Below are positions 1 to 12,740 of a DNA stretch of 64,000 nt, piece by piece (positions within the stretch are counted from its first letter, which is position 1; each line of letters starts with the position of its first letter). The DNA comes from Macrotis lagotis (taxonomy: Eukaryota; Chordata; Mammalia; Peramelemorphia; Peramelidae). The translations under genes and the position numbers were made by a program. A model generated the notes under the pieces. That model was not told the origin of the DNA, made no database searches, and saw nothing but the letters and a program-made list of their open reading frames with translations. The DNA lies in the NCBI RefSeq assembly GCF_037893015.1, contig NC_133663.1, forward strand, positions 137,258,100 to 137,322,099, given 5' to 3'.

Positions 1-940
1 TTTATAACTTTTGCTTTATGGATAAGTTTGTTGGTCTTTGAGTGAAATATTTAAACCAGAATTTGCAATACAGATGAAATCACATCTAAACCAAAGGACA
101 AACAAAACAAAACAATAGTAACAGCCTATAATAGAACCCAACTTTGTAATATTATGAAAATTTAGAAAATTGTGCAGTCTTAAATTGTCCTAAGGTGTTC
201 ATAAATTAGCAAAAAATAAATCCCATACTGCTCAATGATGAAATATTCTCTATAGGGGAGATCTTAGAAATCTATAATTTTTAAGGAAGTAGCTTTCTAG
301 GGAACATAGGAGATTTTGGTTATGCCTACTGCTCATTTCTTATTTTCCAGTCCTCAAATAAACATCCAAAAGAGGTGTGTGTGTGTGTGTGTGGGGGGGC
401 TGAATGAGGAATAAGCCTCACTCAATTTCTGACCAAGAAGTTGTTTCACTTTAAGATCAATGATTTTCACCCTTTTGAGGAGTGGGTTAAATAGAGGTAG
501 ATTAAGGAATAGAGATGCATCTGGACATTATTCCCTTGTGTATCAACATCTTTTTATTCTTACACCTCGTTCTGGAGTTCATTGACTGAAGGGCCTTACC
601 TTCCACAAGGGAGCATAGAACACAGGGTCTCAAAGATTCAAAATTCACACTATATCATTATTGGAGATACTATTTCCAGCAGTTTCACAAAAATGATTCA
701 TAAAAGTACAAGTAAAATGAGAGTCCAGAGATTTTGGAAGCTTTTCTGGTTCTCAGGAAGATAAACACACTCAGAAATGGTAGAAGTAAAAATTTTTGCT
801 TTTCATCTGTTGTTTCCTGTGTTGAACAAGACCTGAAATGAATCTTAGAGATCAGAGTTCAAATCACCATAGATCATAGATTTTGGCATCTAGTTGAATC
901 AAGCATTTAAAGGATTATACAAATAGAAACTCAATTGAAA
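1..940. other. AT-rich DNA with no recognised gene
   Basis: I see no coding signal or repeat family here. A (GT)n run of about 10 units followed by a short G run lies near 375-397. The only frame above 60 codons (582-764) has no recognisable domain. Confidence 0.5.
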
Positions 941-944
941 ATGC

Positions 945-1905
945 CCATCACACTTTATTTCATTAACTTTTAAATAATATATTTATATATTTTCAACTAT
1001 ATACACATGCATATTTCCAAGTTATAAAATTTCCCTACACTCTCCTTTCACACACCCCTCCCCTTAGTATGGCATAGTCAGGGTGACATTTTATATTTAC
1101 AAATTTAGTAAAACATGTTTAAAAATTAGGAATTTTCACCATATGGAATTAGAATTAAGGGAAAGAGATACATTGGGGATAATATAGTCAATAACCAGTC
1201 AATTACAGTTGTCTTACTTTTTTGCCTAGAGGAATTGCTTCCATCAAGGATTTTCATCTCATAATATTGTTGTTAATGTGTACATTCCATGATTCTGCTC
1301 CCTTCACTCAACAATAGATCATATAAGTCATTCCATGCTTCTCTAGAGTCTGATCATTTATGTATTTTTACAGAATAATGTATTCCATAGTATTCATGTA
1401 CCGTAACTTGTTTAGCCATTCCCCAATTGATGGGCATCACTTCAATTTCCAGTTCTTTGCCACAACAAAAAGAGCTGCTATGAATATTTTGGAACATCGA
1501 GTACTTTTCCTTTTCTTTATAATTTCTTCTGAATATCAACCTAGAATTGGAATTGCTGGGTCACAGGGGAGAAATGGCTTTATTGCACTTTGGGAATAGT
1601 TCCATATTACTCTGCAGAAAGGGTGGATCTGTTCCCACCCCACCAGCAATCAATGTTCCAATCCTGCTACAACCTCTCCAACATTGATCATCTACCCTTT
1701 TAATCATCTTGGCAAATCTAATAGATTTGAGATGATGCCTCATTGTTGCTTTTATTTGCATTTCTGTAATCAAGGGTGATTTGGATCATTTATTCATGTG
1801 TTTATATTTAGTTTTAATTTCTTCATTTGAACCCTGTCTGTATTCATTGACCATTTATCAATTGGGTTAACTTGTAAAAATTATATTTTTCAGAATTGTT
1901 CAATA
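945..1905 (-). mobile_element. 5'-truncated antisense L1 3' end (ORF2 C-terminus plus 3' UTR)
   Basis: Read on the minus strand this is the last part of L1 ORF2 followed by the 3' UTR. Diagnostic plus-strand text is 'ccattccccaattgatggg' near 1417 and 'ggaattgctgggtcaca' near 1549, the reverse complement of the C-terminal ORF2 stretch shared by all L1 copies in this window. The pyrimidine-rich 3' UTR lies at about 1010-1080. The copy lacks RT and endonuclease and is broken by stops. A very similar fragment in the same orientation lies at 4030-4975. Confidence 0.85.
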
Positions 1906-4025
1906 TTTGGATCTTATTTTTGGTGTGAAATATCAAGTTTAAAGAAGCAGATTTGCCTAAAAGAAGACAAAAAATTGCAACTGCTGAAAGAAAGCTTTAG
2001 AAAAACTTTTGAAGGCATTCTAAAAAATCAAACTATCAAAATGGTTTCACAGATAGAAGAAATAGATGTAGAAAGGGAAGCAGCTTGAAATATTTTTCAA
2101 AGAGCAAGTTTACTTCTGTTTCTTAAGTGGCAGCAGAAGGCAATTAGGCCATTCATGTGGAAAATATATTGCCTTTTTATCTTAAGAGGTGAAAGTAAAG
2201 AAGATGAAGTACTTAACTAATCTTATCCAAGTTCAAAGAGAAGATGACATCTATTTTTCCCCTTAATTATAAGAGGAAAAGAAAAATAGCTCACAAGAGG
2301 AAGATGAAAAAGAATAGAAAATAAGAGTGAGTCAAAAACATGTGTTACAAGGAGGGTTCTTTCACAGTCCTTATGCAATAGAGTCTAAAGATTTCAGCAG
2401 TCTATCACCAGAAACAAAGTGGAAAATTTTGATTTAAGGAAGTAATGTACTAAGTGAAGAATGCTGTTTAAAGAAATCCAGAAGACAGTGAAGTGGAGAA
2501 GAAAAGTAGTTATGAGAAACTTCAGTTTAATGTACATGAATTTTGAGACCTTTCTCTTAGCATGGAAAAAATAATAGTAGTTCCTTAACAGGAAACTATA
2601 AACATTGAGAGAAAAGGAGTTTTTGTGACCACAGAAAACCTGTAAGAAATCACAAGCTTCTCTTGAAAGAGTGCAGTCAGTAAAGCAGCAAAAGGAGGAA
2701 AATGAAAAAAGAAATAGATCAAAGTATACATGACAATATATTGATCTGAAGAAAGTAGAAGTTTTGAAAATAAAATTTCGCCAAACATAATTCCCTAAAA
2801 ACTCAAAAACAGCAACATAAAGGGATTGTCACAACTGCAATGGGCCAGATATTCAAGGAAAGTCAGAATATTCTATAATTATTCTGCATCCTTCACATTG
2901 AGGTTCATATGGAAGCTATGACTTGCTTTTCTATTTAGAACCTTTCTAATCAGACTTATGGAATTGTCACTGAATCTATATGATGATAGCTGACATTTTT
3001 GGAGCATGGTTTAAGTATAAAAACTTTGGTAAAGGCAAATTTGTAGGATATTTCCATTAATAGACTTTTCACAACAGATTAGAAATTATTTAAAACAAAT
3101 CAATGAATTTGTCCTATAATCACTGACTGTTTAACAGCTAGAGAAATTTTAAATTATGGAATTTACAGGATGTTGCTTGGAGCCTTTCTTAACATTTTCA
3201 AAACAGTAGGATGAAGTTCAAACTAAGATAAGAGGAATCAATTCGCATGACCATGACATGAAAATTACAGTTTTCTCCTGGTTTACTTAATCCAACTGTT
3301 TAAGAAACTTGAAATCTGTGGTAGATGATTCAAAAATAAAACTAGATCTTCAATAAAAAAAACCTAGAGTTTTGTCATTATTTTGCTTACAGCAGAAGAA
3401 AGACAGATGGAACCTTGTTATTTGTCTAAAGGATCTGATAGCACAGAAGACAGTTCTGCCTTTTATTTTTTCTTTAGGTTGGTACATCATGAAAAAACAA
3501 CATGTTAAAGTAATTAAAATCCAGAGAATATGCATGAATGTTCAGGAAAGAAGAGAAAAAGGTTTCGAAATAGAAGAAACTACTGCTTCTATGGACAGAG
3601 GATTTAAGTCACGTAAAAAAGAAAAAAGTCTGAAGTTAAAAGGAAAATTAGAATAAAAATGGCAAAAAACTGCAAAATATTAAAAAAAAGAAATGTTCTT
3701 TCCATTTCTAATCAGAAGGATAAATAAGGTGGAGGTGATTTTATTGTGAAAGTCTATTTCTCAGAATTATCTGAAATATCATTGGGCGAAGATGGTGAAG
3801 TTTTGTTTAAAAAAGAGGACTATGATGGGGAAAGACTGTAAAGCTTGGAAATATTGTCTCTTCATGAATTTTGAAGATAGCAAAACATGATCCTGAAAAG
3901 AGTGAAGAGAAGACTAAGATCTCTAGTGATGTGGGTGATAATATAGGAAAGATATTTATTGCAACTTCTAATTCAATGTGAGAATAAAGGAAATAAAGAA
4001 ATATCTGAGTATAAAAGGAAAAGGA
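1906..4025 (+). pseudogene. Possible retropseudogene of an unrecognised Lys/Glu-rich protein
   Basis: This A-rich stretch between two L1 ends is unlike the L1 and SINE families elsewhere in the window. Short plus-strand runs look protein-like in several frames. One near 3370-3655 (94 codons) contains a basic stretch, ERREKGFEIEETTASMD. One near 3745-3830 reads EISLGEDGEVLFKKEDYDG and then stops. One near 3885-3980 reads KHDPEKSEEKTKISSDVGDN. Frame changes and stops between these runs suggest a decayed coding sequence of a hydrophilic, possibly nuclear protein. I could not identify a parent, found no clear poly-A tail or TSD, and cannot exclude an old LINE or a chance A-rich composition. Confidence 0.3.
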
Positions 4026-4026
4026 A

Positions 4027-4975
4027 ACAGTTTATCCATGAATTTTTTTTAAATTAAAAAAATTCATCCTTTTGTGCATGTGTATTTTCAAGTTGCAAAA
4101 TTTCCTTCTACCCTTCCTTCCCACCCTCCTCCCCTCATTAAGGAACCGTCAGGTTAGCATTTTACATACATAATTTACAAATTAGTAATTTTTTGAATGA
4201 GGAATAAGAATAAGAGAGATACATAAGAGATAATTTTTATAAAATCAGTTTCTGAAGGGTTATTTTTTATTTATATTTTATTTTGTATCATTTTTCCTTC
4301 CTCTGGTTGGGGACAATATAGTCCATTACTGGTCTAATACAATTCTTGTAACACTCTGGACTGTCAAGAGGAGTTGCTTCCATCAAGGTTATTCATCTCA
4401 TAATGTTGATGTGTAGATTCTTCTCTTGACTATTCCCTTCACTCTGCATCAAATCCTTTAAATAATTCCATGCTTCTCTTGAGTCTGGCCATTTATGGTT
4501 TCTTATAAAACAATAATAATCCATACTATTCATGTACCATATAACCTGTTTACCTATTTCCCCAGTTGATCGGCATCCCCTCAATTTCCAATTCTATGCC
4601 ACTACAAAAAGAGCTGCTATGAATATTTTGGTAGATGCTGGTCTTATCCTTTTTTTTTTTTTTTTTTACAAATTCTTCTGGATATAGTCCTAGAATTAGA
4701 ATTGCTGGGTTAAATGATATGAACAGTTTTATTGCTCTTTTGGCATACTTCCGTATTGCTCTGCAGAAAGGATGGATTTCTTGACAATTCCATGAGCAAT
4801 GCATCAATGTCCCACTTCTCCCACATCTTCTCCAACATTGATCATCTTGCCTTTTCTTCATCTGGGTTAATCAAATAGGTGTGAGATGATAGCTTTTTGT
4901 TTTAATTTAAATTTCTTTAATCAATGTAAATCCTTTCTTTTCTACATATTATTCTTTAGCTATGTGAACCATTTC
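4027..4975 (-). mobile_element. 5'-truncated antisense L1 3' end
   Basis: Same arrangement as the copy at 945-1905: 3' UTR with a C/T-rich block at 4107-4140, then the ORF2 C-terminus read on the minus strand. Two overlapping minus frames (4393-4584 and 4550-4861) are remnants of ORF2. A T run of about 17 at 4651-4667 lies inside the ORF2 remnant, probably a slippage expansion. Non-functional. Confidence 0.85.
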
Positions 4976-5791
4976 CTTTTTGTAGCTATGAGAAAAAATA
5001 TAGGGGAATAGAAGATGTATTGATCTTAGATTAGAGTTAAATTGTGTTCAATTTTGCCTTTAATATTTTGCAAAATAGGAATAAAAGAACACAAAAAGAC
5101 AAACCACACAAAAATACATGCAACTCTAAGCAAATAACTTAAATTCTCATTGGTCCAGAAATATTTAAGAATACATTGTGATACTTATGGCCAAGAAGGT
5201 AGAGAGAAGTCAGGCACTGTTTTAACCTCTCCACACTTTCTCTCGGAATCAATAATTAATCAAGCCTCTTAACAGATTTTGGATCCACAGAACCCACAGA
5301 AGGACAGCCCCAGGTGTTTGCACATTGATTATTCCCAAGATCTTGGTGTGAGCAGCAGGTCTTCACCAGCATTGATTTTTCTGAGGCACCCTCTGAAAGT
5401 CTAGCCCAGATTATCTGAGGGCAGCCTAGATCCAGCCCCAGACCTGGGGACTGGGCAACTGAAACCTTCCACACAGAAAATCTAGATAAAACTTCTGGAA
5501 CCTTACTGGAAGATCCACTGAATAACCCTCTAGAGTTATTAAATTCAGTAAGTAAGGCCTCTAGGGACCTCAAAACCAAAGGTCTGTGAATCAGCCCCTC
5601 CCCAACACAACCTTACCCAGGGAAAATTACCATCCCATAAATGAAGAAAGGTCAATATAAAGCAAGGTCGAGGATACTAGCTCAGAACAGGAGGACAGAA
5701 GGGATAATGGTCAGAGAAGAATATGAATTGGTCTATAGTCCAGAAAGGCTTCTTAGAAGAGAGATCATAAAGGATTTTAAAAATTAAATGG

Positions 5792-6517
5792 ATATGCCCA
5801 AAGAACAATAAAATTGTTCGTGCTCTTTGACCCAGCAATTCCAATTCTAGGTCTATAATCAAAAGAAATTATAAAAAAAATGGGGAAAAGTCCTACATGT
5901 TCCAAAATATTCATAATAGCTCGTTACGTAGTGGCAAAGATTTGGAAGTTGAGGGAGTTCCCATCAATTGGGGAGTGGCTAAACAAATTATGGTACATGA
6001 ATACTTTGGAATATTATTTTTCTTTAAGAAACTATAAAAGGTTGGACTCTAGAGAAGCATGGAATGACTTAAGGGATCTGATGCTGAGTGAAGGGAGTAG
6101 AGTCAAGAGAAAAATGTACGCATCAACAACATCATGAGATGAACAACTTTGATGCAGGCAGCTCCTCTCAGGAGTCCAGAGAGTTAGGACAACTGTATTG
6201 GACTGACTATGACCTATATTATCCCCATCCAGAGGAAGAAAAACAAAACAAAATAAAACATACACAAATAAAAAAAGCCTTCAGAATCTAATGAACACTT
6301 TATACAAATCACCACTTTTGTATCTCTTTCCCTTAATCCTAATTCCTCATGCCAAAATTTAATCGTTTGTGAAAATGATTATCAAAATATGTATGTAAAA
6401 TTCCAACCTGACTGTTCCCTGCTGAGGGAAAGAGGGGTGGGAAGGGAATGTGAAAGGAAATTTTGTAACTTGGAAATATGCTTGTGCATATGGATGAAAA
6501 TAAATAATATTAAACAA
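5792..6517 (+). mobile_element. 5'-truncated L1 inserted between the 5' UTR and ORF1 of an older L1
   Basis: The block begins in the ORF2 C-terminal text 'atgcccaaagaacaataaaa' and ends in an A-rich tail near 6495-6517. A frame of 85 codons (5880-6137) is the end of ORF2. The 7-mer TAAATGG occurs at 5785-5791 and 6518-6524 and may be a short TSD, though at 7 bp in AT-rich DNA this is not decisive. No RT, no endonuclease, not mobile. Confidence 0.7.
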
Positions 6518-7605
6518 TAAATGGCAAAATTGGGGAAAGGAACACAATGTAAAATTAACATACTACAACAGAAATGACAGAAGAATTTAAATCCTTTAAA
6601 AACATAATTGAAGAGATGCAGAAAACAAAATAATTCCTTTAAAAACACAGTGAGGCAAATGGAAAAGCATGGCAACTATTTCAAAAATAGAATTGGCCAA
6701 CTGGAAAAAGAGTTGCAAGCTGTGCCAACAATAAATGACTTCATGAGTTTATGATACAGAACGAATCTATTAAGCAGAATATAAAAAATGAAAAAAATAG
6801 AAGAAAATGCAAAATACTTCATTGGTAAAAGAACTGACCTGCAAAATAAATCCAGGAGAATCAATTTAAGCATCATAGGATTACTTGAAAACACTGAACA
6901 TCAAAAAATGATCTAGACTCCATATTTTATGATATAGTTAAAACTACCCTCATATCCTGGAACTGATGGGCAAAATATGCATTGAACGAATACATTGATT
7001 TCCCCCTCCTGAAAGGGATCCCAAAATGAAAATAGTAGCGAATAATGTGGTCAAGTTCCAGAATTACCAGATCAAGGAGAATATACTGCAAGCGTCCAGA
7101 AAGAAGCAATTCAAATACCAAGGAACCACAGTCAGGATTATAAAGATCCTATTTTATAAACATTAAGGGATCAAAGAACCTGGAATATGATATTCTGGGG
7201 AACTTGGATTACAACCAAGAATTCAATACCCAGAAAAATTGAACCTTTTTTTCCCTCGGGGAAAACATGGATATTTAATGAAGAAGTGACTTTCAATATT
7301 CCCTGATGAAAAGACTAGAGCTAAACAGAAAATATAATCTTCAAACAGGAGACAAGAGATAAATGAAAAGCTAAACAGGTGAAAAGAAAAACAAATAACT
7401 GTTACACAATAAGTTTGAACTGTTTAATGCCCACCTAAGGAGGAAGATTCTCATATTTCTTGAGAATTGTAACACTATTAGAGTGAATAAACTTAGACTG
7501 AAGTTATGGATATTCATGGTATTTGCATGACATTGAAGAATGATTTAAATTCACATATAAATATAAACATATATATTATATATAAAGCATTAAAAAGCAG
7601 GGACA

Positions 7606-8421
7606 AGCAGATCCAACCTTTTTGGAGAACAAGAAGGAACTATGCCCAAGGAGCAATAAAACTGATTCTACCCATTGCCTACAAATTTTAATTCTAGGCT
7701 GAAATAAGAGGAAATCATAACAATTGGGAAAAATCCACATATTCCAAAATATTCATAGCAGTATTTTTTGTGGTGTGAAAATATTGGGAATTGAAGGGAT
7801 TCTCATCACCTGAGGAAAGGCTAAGCTAGTTTTGGTATGTGAATATTATGAAATACTATTGTTTTTTTAAAAACCATTAATGGTCATGCTCTAGAGAAGC
7901 AGGAAATGAATTATAATGCTGAGTCAAGGGAGCAGAATCAAGAGAACAGTGTACACATCAACAAGAACATTGTTAGATGATAAAGCTTGATGAATGCAGA
8001 TCTTCTCAGCAGTTCAGAGAGCTAGGACAACCACATTAACCTGGCTATGAACAATGCTATCTCCATCCAGAGGAAGAAAAAGAAAAGGAAAGAAAGCAGA
8101 ACAAAAAAAAGAGCAAAACAATAGAATCTAATGAATAATACTTTCAATATTTTTAAAAAATCTTGTATGTATTTCTTTTCTATCACATGATCTTCTCTTT
8201 TCCCTTAACCCCTAATCTTCATACAAAAATTTCTAATCTATAAGGATGTTAAAAACAAATGTTTATGTACAGCAATCACCTGACTGTTCGCCACTGAGGG
8301 TGTAGGGGTGGGAAAGGGAGCATGGAAATATGTGTATGCATATGGAATGAATGTTGAAAAACCTTCATAACATATATTTGGAGAAATAAAATATCAAACA
8401 AAATAAAAATAAAATAAATAA
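7606..8421 (+). mobile_element. 5'-truncated L1 inserted in the inter-ORF region of an older L1
   Basis: An ORF2 3' end plus 3' UTR with the tail 'aaaataaaaataaaataaata'. CAGGGACA is repeated at 7598-7605 and 8422-8429, a likely 8-bp TSD. The flanks join to give the same order seen in the uninterrupted inter-ORF region near 28980-29100 ('aatcattaagaaagggca ... gtaaattacataatatg'), which supports the insertion model. Confidence 0.75.
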
Positions 8422-9705
8422 CAGGGACAGTAAAGAGACAGTAGGATGGGAGAGGTTGAATGATGGAGTAAGTTACATCATATGAAAAGGTGAAAAGGAC
8501 CTATTGCAATGGAGGGGAAGATGGAAGGAGATGATAACCACCCGAATCTTCCTTTCTTCAGATTTGGCTCAAAAAGGAATTAACATGCATGCTCAATTGA
8601 GTTTAGAAGTTTATCTTACCTTTCAAGTATTAGGAGGGGAAAGGGGGAAGAAGGGAAGGACAGATCTACAGAAGTGAAAGAAGCATGAAGGAGAATAAGG
8701 AAAAGGGAAGGAAGAGGGAGGGGATGGATAGAAATTGTTAAACAGATTAAGGGAGGTAGTATACAGAAGCAAAATCCTGGGGAGGTTTTAAAGGAAAAAT
8801 GTGGGAGAAAAATAAAAAGAGTAGGTAGATAGCAATAAAGAGTTAGCAATTATAACATTGAATGTTAATGGAATCGACTCTCCAGTATGTAAGGAGCAGA
8901 AGAATAGGGGATTAAAAAAAGAATCACACAAGTATGCTGCTCAAAAGAAACATATTTGAAACAGAGATAGATACAGAGCACTGGTGAAAGACTGGAGCAG
9001 AATATATTATACACCAGCTGAAGTGAAAAAAGCAGGAGTAGTAATCCCTACCTCAGACAAAGCAGTTGCAAAAATAGATCCCATAAAAGAGATAAGGAAA
9101 GAAACACTATCTTCCTAAAAGGTACCATAAACAATGAAGTGATTTCAATACTAAATTTGTATGCACCAAACAGTATAGCATCCAGATTCTTAAAGAAAAA
9201 GCTAAATGAGTTACAAGAAGGCATAATCAGCAAAACTTTATTGGTGGGAGACTTCAACCTCTCTCAGTATTAGGTAAATCTTATCATAAAATAACAGGAC
9301 AGAAATAAAGGAGTTAAAAAACAATTTTAGAAAACTTGGATATGATAGAATACTGGAGAAAATTGAATGGGGATATAAAGTAACGGACATTTTTTTTCCT
9401 GTGGTACATGGTTCCAACACAAAAATTGACAATATATTATGGCATAAAAGTCTTATAATCAAATGAAGAAAGGCAGAAATGTTGAAAGCATTGTTTTCTG
9501 ACCATGATGAAATATAAAAATCACGTTCAATAATGGACCATGGAAAGATAGACCTAAAACCAATTGGAAACTGAATAACCTAATGTTAAAGAATGCGTCG
9601 ATCAAACAATAAATCAGAGAAGTAATTAATGATTTCATCCAATACAATAACAATAATTAGACAATATGCCAAAATCAATGGGATACAGTAAAAACAGTTA
9701 TTAGG

Positions 9706-9711
9706 ATATAT

Positions 9712-9761
<50 letters not shown>
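9706..9761. repeat. (TA)n microsatellite
   Basis: About 50 bp of nearly pure TA inside the ORF2 remnant of the old L1. Confidence 0.95.
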
Positions 9762-9763
<2 letters not shown>

Positions 9764-9979
9764 CCTCTCTAAATGCTTACATAAATAAAATAGTGAAGGA
9801 GGAGGCCAATGATTTGAATATGCAACTAAAATGTAGAGAAATAACAAATTAAAAATCCCCAAACAAATACCAAATTAGAAATTCTGAAAAGTAAAGGTGA
9901 ATTGGAAAATAACCAAAAGCAATTAAATTATTGAATTAATAAATGAAACCAAGAGTATGTTTTATTAAAATTGATTGGA

Positions 9980-10326
9980 ATTGGGAAGGAAAAACAGGCT
10001 AGAGTCTTTCATAAGATATTGAAGGAATTAAGATCCCTGGGGGGGGTATCCCCAAACCCCCACAAGCTTTGGAAGAACATTAAAATCAGGGAAATGAGCA
10101 AGCAGCATAAGAAAAAGAATCTGACCATAGAAAATTACTTTGGTCCCATAGAGGGGTCAAAAAATAAACTCAGAATATGACAAAGTTGAACCTTCTGTAC
10201 CCAATGCCTCCTTAAAAATTGGGAAAGCTATGGAAGAGCGCAAAAAAGACTTTGAAAAGCAAGTAAGGGAGGTAGAGGAAAATTTGTGAGGAGAAATGAG
10301 AGCACTGCAGGTTAATCATGATAACA

Positions 10327-10362
<36 letters not shown>

Positions 10363-12245
10363 ATAATAATCATAATGATCAAGTCAGCAGATTGGTGAAG
10401 GAAATACAAAAAAAATACCAAAGAAAATTTCATATTAAAAACTAGTTTAATCAAATGAAAAAAATAGTCTAAAATCTTAATAAGGAGAAAAATATGTTAA
10501 AAAACAGAAATGGTCAGATGGAAAAGGAGATAAAAAAATCTATCTGATGAAAATATTTCCTTTATGTGTATAATGGAGCTATGGGAAGCTGATTGCTTTG
10601 TGAGACATAGGGAACAACAAAACAAAAACAAAAGAATGAAAAACTAAATGAAATTATGAAATATCTCACTCGAAAAACAACTGACTTGGAATACAGATCT
10701 CAGAGAGATAATTTAAATATTATTGGACTGCCTGAGACTCATGACCAGGAAAAAGAACTTAGACATTCTGTTTAAAGAAATTCTCCAAGAATATTGCCTT
10801 GATATCTTAGAAGCAGAGAGTAAAATAAAAATGGAGGGAATCCATCTATCACCTCCTGAAAAAGATCCCCAAATAAAAATTGGCAAGAATATTAAAACTA
10901 AATTCTATAACTCTCAATTCAAAAAAAAGTATAACAAGCAGGCAGAAAGAAATAATTCTATTATCACACTGCCACAGTGAAGATTACACAGTATTTAGCA
11001 ATGTTTGCATTAAACATTCGAAGGGCTTGGAGTATGATATTCTGGAAGGCAAAACAGCTTGGATTACAACTGAGGAATCAATTACCTAGAAATAGTGAAC
11101 ATCATCTTTCAGGGGGAAAAATGAACATTTAATAAAATAGGGTATTTTCAAGTTTTTTTTTTTTTTTATTGAAATGACTACAGCTGGATAGAAAGTTTGA
11201 TCTTCTTGTACATAACTCAGATGATGCATAGAGAGAGATTTAATGGCAAAGGCAAATTATGAGGGATTTACTGATGTTGAACTTCATGTATTCTTGCTTC
11301 ATAAGAAGATACTGGTAAGAAGATTCATATGTACCGTCTCATTTTTTAGAGCAGTTAGGAGTAGATATAGACAAGTCACAGGAGGAAGATGAATATAAAA
11401 GTATAATATATTTAAAAGATTGAGTCAATAGGTGAAAAAGGAATGTACTGGGAGAAAGGGAAATGAGAGATAGAATAGGCTAATATAATTTGTGTAAAAG
11501 AGTCAAGAAAAAGCTTTTACAATGCACTGAAAGGCCAGGAGGTGAGGTGGGAATGAGTTAGACTTCATTCTCATAAGAATCGACTCAGAGAGGAAAAAAT
11601 ATACACACTCAATAGGATATAGAAATTATTTAGGGGCAGCTAGGTGGTGCAGTGGATAAAGCACCGGCCCTGGAGTCAGGAGTACCTGGGTTCAAATCCG
11701 GTCTCAGACACTTAATATTTACCTACCTGTGTGGCCTTGGGCAAGCCACTTAACCCCATTTGCTTTGCAAAAACCTAAAAAAGAAATTATTTAGAAATTA
11801 TACCCTAGATAAAAAAGGAAAGGAAAGGAGTTGGAGAAACAGAAAAGGAGCAATAGAGGCATGGGATCTAACAGAAGGAAGACTGTGAGAAAAGTAGTCA
11901 GATATAATGATCTTTTGAGGAGAGACAAGGTGAATTGAGGTAGAGAACATAACAAATGGAGATGAGGAGTAATGGAATGGAGGGAAATACAGCAAAGAAT
12001 GCCAACTGTGAAGGGAAAAGAAAAGATTGAAGCAACCTCTTTGATGGACTTATGAAAGTGAGTACAATTCATTGCAGAGGCATAGCTTATGGTATCTGAG
12101 TGCAGAAAATTACATTTCCTTTTCCCCTCACTTTATTTTTCTTGAGATTTCTCTATCTTTGTGTGAGGAATGGGATTATCTTTACTTTCACAACAAGACT
12201 ATTGTAGTAATGTGAAAATGAATAAAGACATTTGAAAATAGTGCA
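9980..12245 (+). mobile_element. HAL1-type (ORF1-only) retrotransposon, copy A
   Basis: A short 5' region precedes an ORF1 start at about 10097 (ATGAGCAAGCAG, matching copy C at 30389). ORF1 runs to about 11140 with frameshifts and stops and shows a coiled-coil-like charged region followed by the L1 ORF1 C-terminal domain (frames 10723-10980 and 10880-11089). No endonuclease or RT follows. Instead there is a purine-rich 3' region and an end near 12240 resembling the 3' ends of copies B and C ('ttactttcacaacaagactattgtagtaat...aaaataaag'). Unlike B and C it has no antisense SINE-derived modules in the 3' region. It carries a later SINE at 11634-11781 and a (TA)n run at 10329-10359. Confidence 0.7.
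11634..11781 (+). mobile_element. tRNA-derived marsupial SINE with 13-bp target-site duplication
   Basis: A 148-bp SINE starting GGGCAGCTAGGTGG. Its tRNA-like head keeps an A box (TGGTGCAGTGG, near 11645) and a B box (GGTTCAAATCC, 11689-11699), the internal RNA polymerase III promoter. The body contains 'ggccttgggcaagccactta' and the tail ends AAAACCTAAAAAA. AGAAATTATTTAG at 11621-11633 is repeated exactly at 11782-11794, so both ends are precise. This is one of the best-preserved SINEs in the window and is inserted in HAL1 copy A, so it is younger than that copy. Confidence 0.92.
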
Positions 12246-12740
12246 GATTTAAAAACTATTGGAAAGGATTTGTAACTTTAGCAAAGTCACAAGATGAAAA
12301 ATAAACACACAAATCCTCAGAAATTGGATAAAGAGAGCAGAACTGAGAGAACATTGTTTTTTAATTTTTTTTTCATTTATTTAAAGCAATGGGGTTGTGA
12401 TTCCCAATGTCACACAACTATGCAATTTTTAGGTGTTTGTGGTTGGCTTTGAATTCATGTCCTCCTGACTCCAGGACCAGTGTTCTATGCACTGTGCCAC
12501 CCACCATTAATTCTTTCTTTGGAAGTTATTTGGGCTAATCTTTTGACAACTATTTCATTGATCAACATATAAAAAAAAGATAAGATTAACATGTAACAAA
12601 TTGTCCAATGTTTCTAACAAAATATCTATTTAAATAATCATTGACAATAATACTGATAGACAACTGCTCTCATCACCAAGATCATAGATGTGACAAAGAA
12701 ATATCTAAAACTATTTTGTGACTTAAAAATGCACATATTT
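12246..12740 (-). mobile_element. Unassigned spacer with an antisense SINE at 12355-12510
   Basis: The centre, about 12355-12510, is an older SINE in antisense orientation: T-rich tail at the left, then 'gcaatggggtt', 'tcctgactccaggaccag' and 'tgtgccaccca' at the right. The flanks 12246-12354 and 12511-12740 match nothing I recognise. Confidence 0.6.

Larger units (their letters stand above)
5190..9980 (+). mobile_element. Old sense-strand L1, split by two younger L1 insertions
   Basis: Reading only the outer parts in order gives one L1: 5' UTR (5190-5791), ORF1 (6525-7420), inter-ORF region (7421-7605 and 8430-8840) and ORF2 endonuclease start (about 8850 onward, with the text for 'taacattgaatgttaatgg'). 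ORF2 then runs to about 9980 and stops where a HAL1 element begins. The RT half of ORF2 is absent. ORF1 and ORF2 are full of stops. The two foreign blocks, 5792-6517 and 7606-8421, are both L1 3' ends lying where an intact L1 would have no such sequence, so they are nested insertions. Confidence 0.75.

Noticed and set aside
11634..11700. tRNA gene
   Set aside because: The A and B boxes belong to the SINE head, which has a SINE body, an A-rich tail and TSDs.
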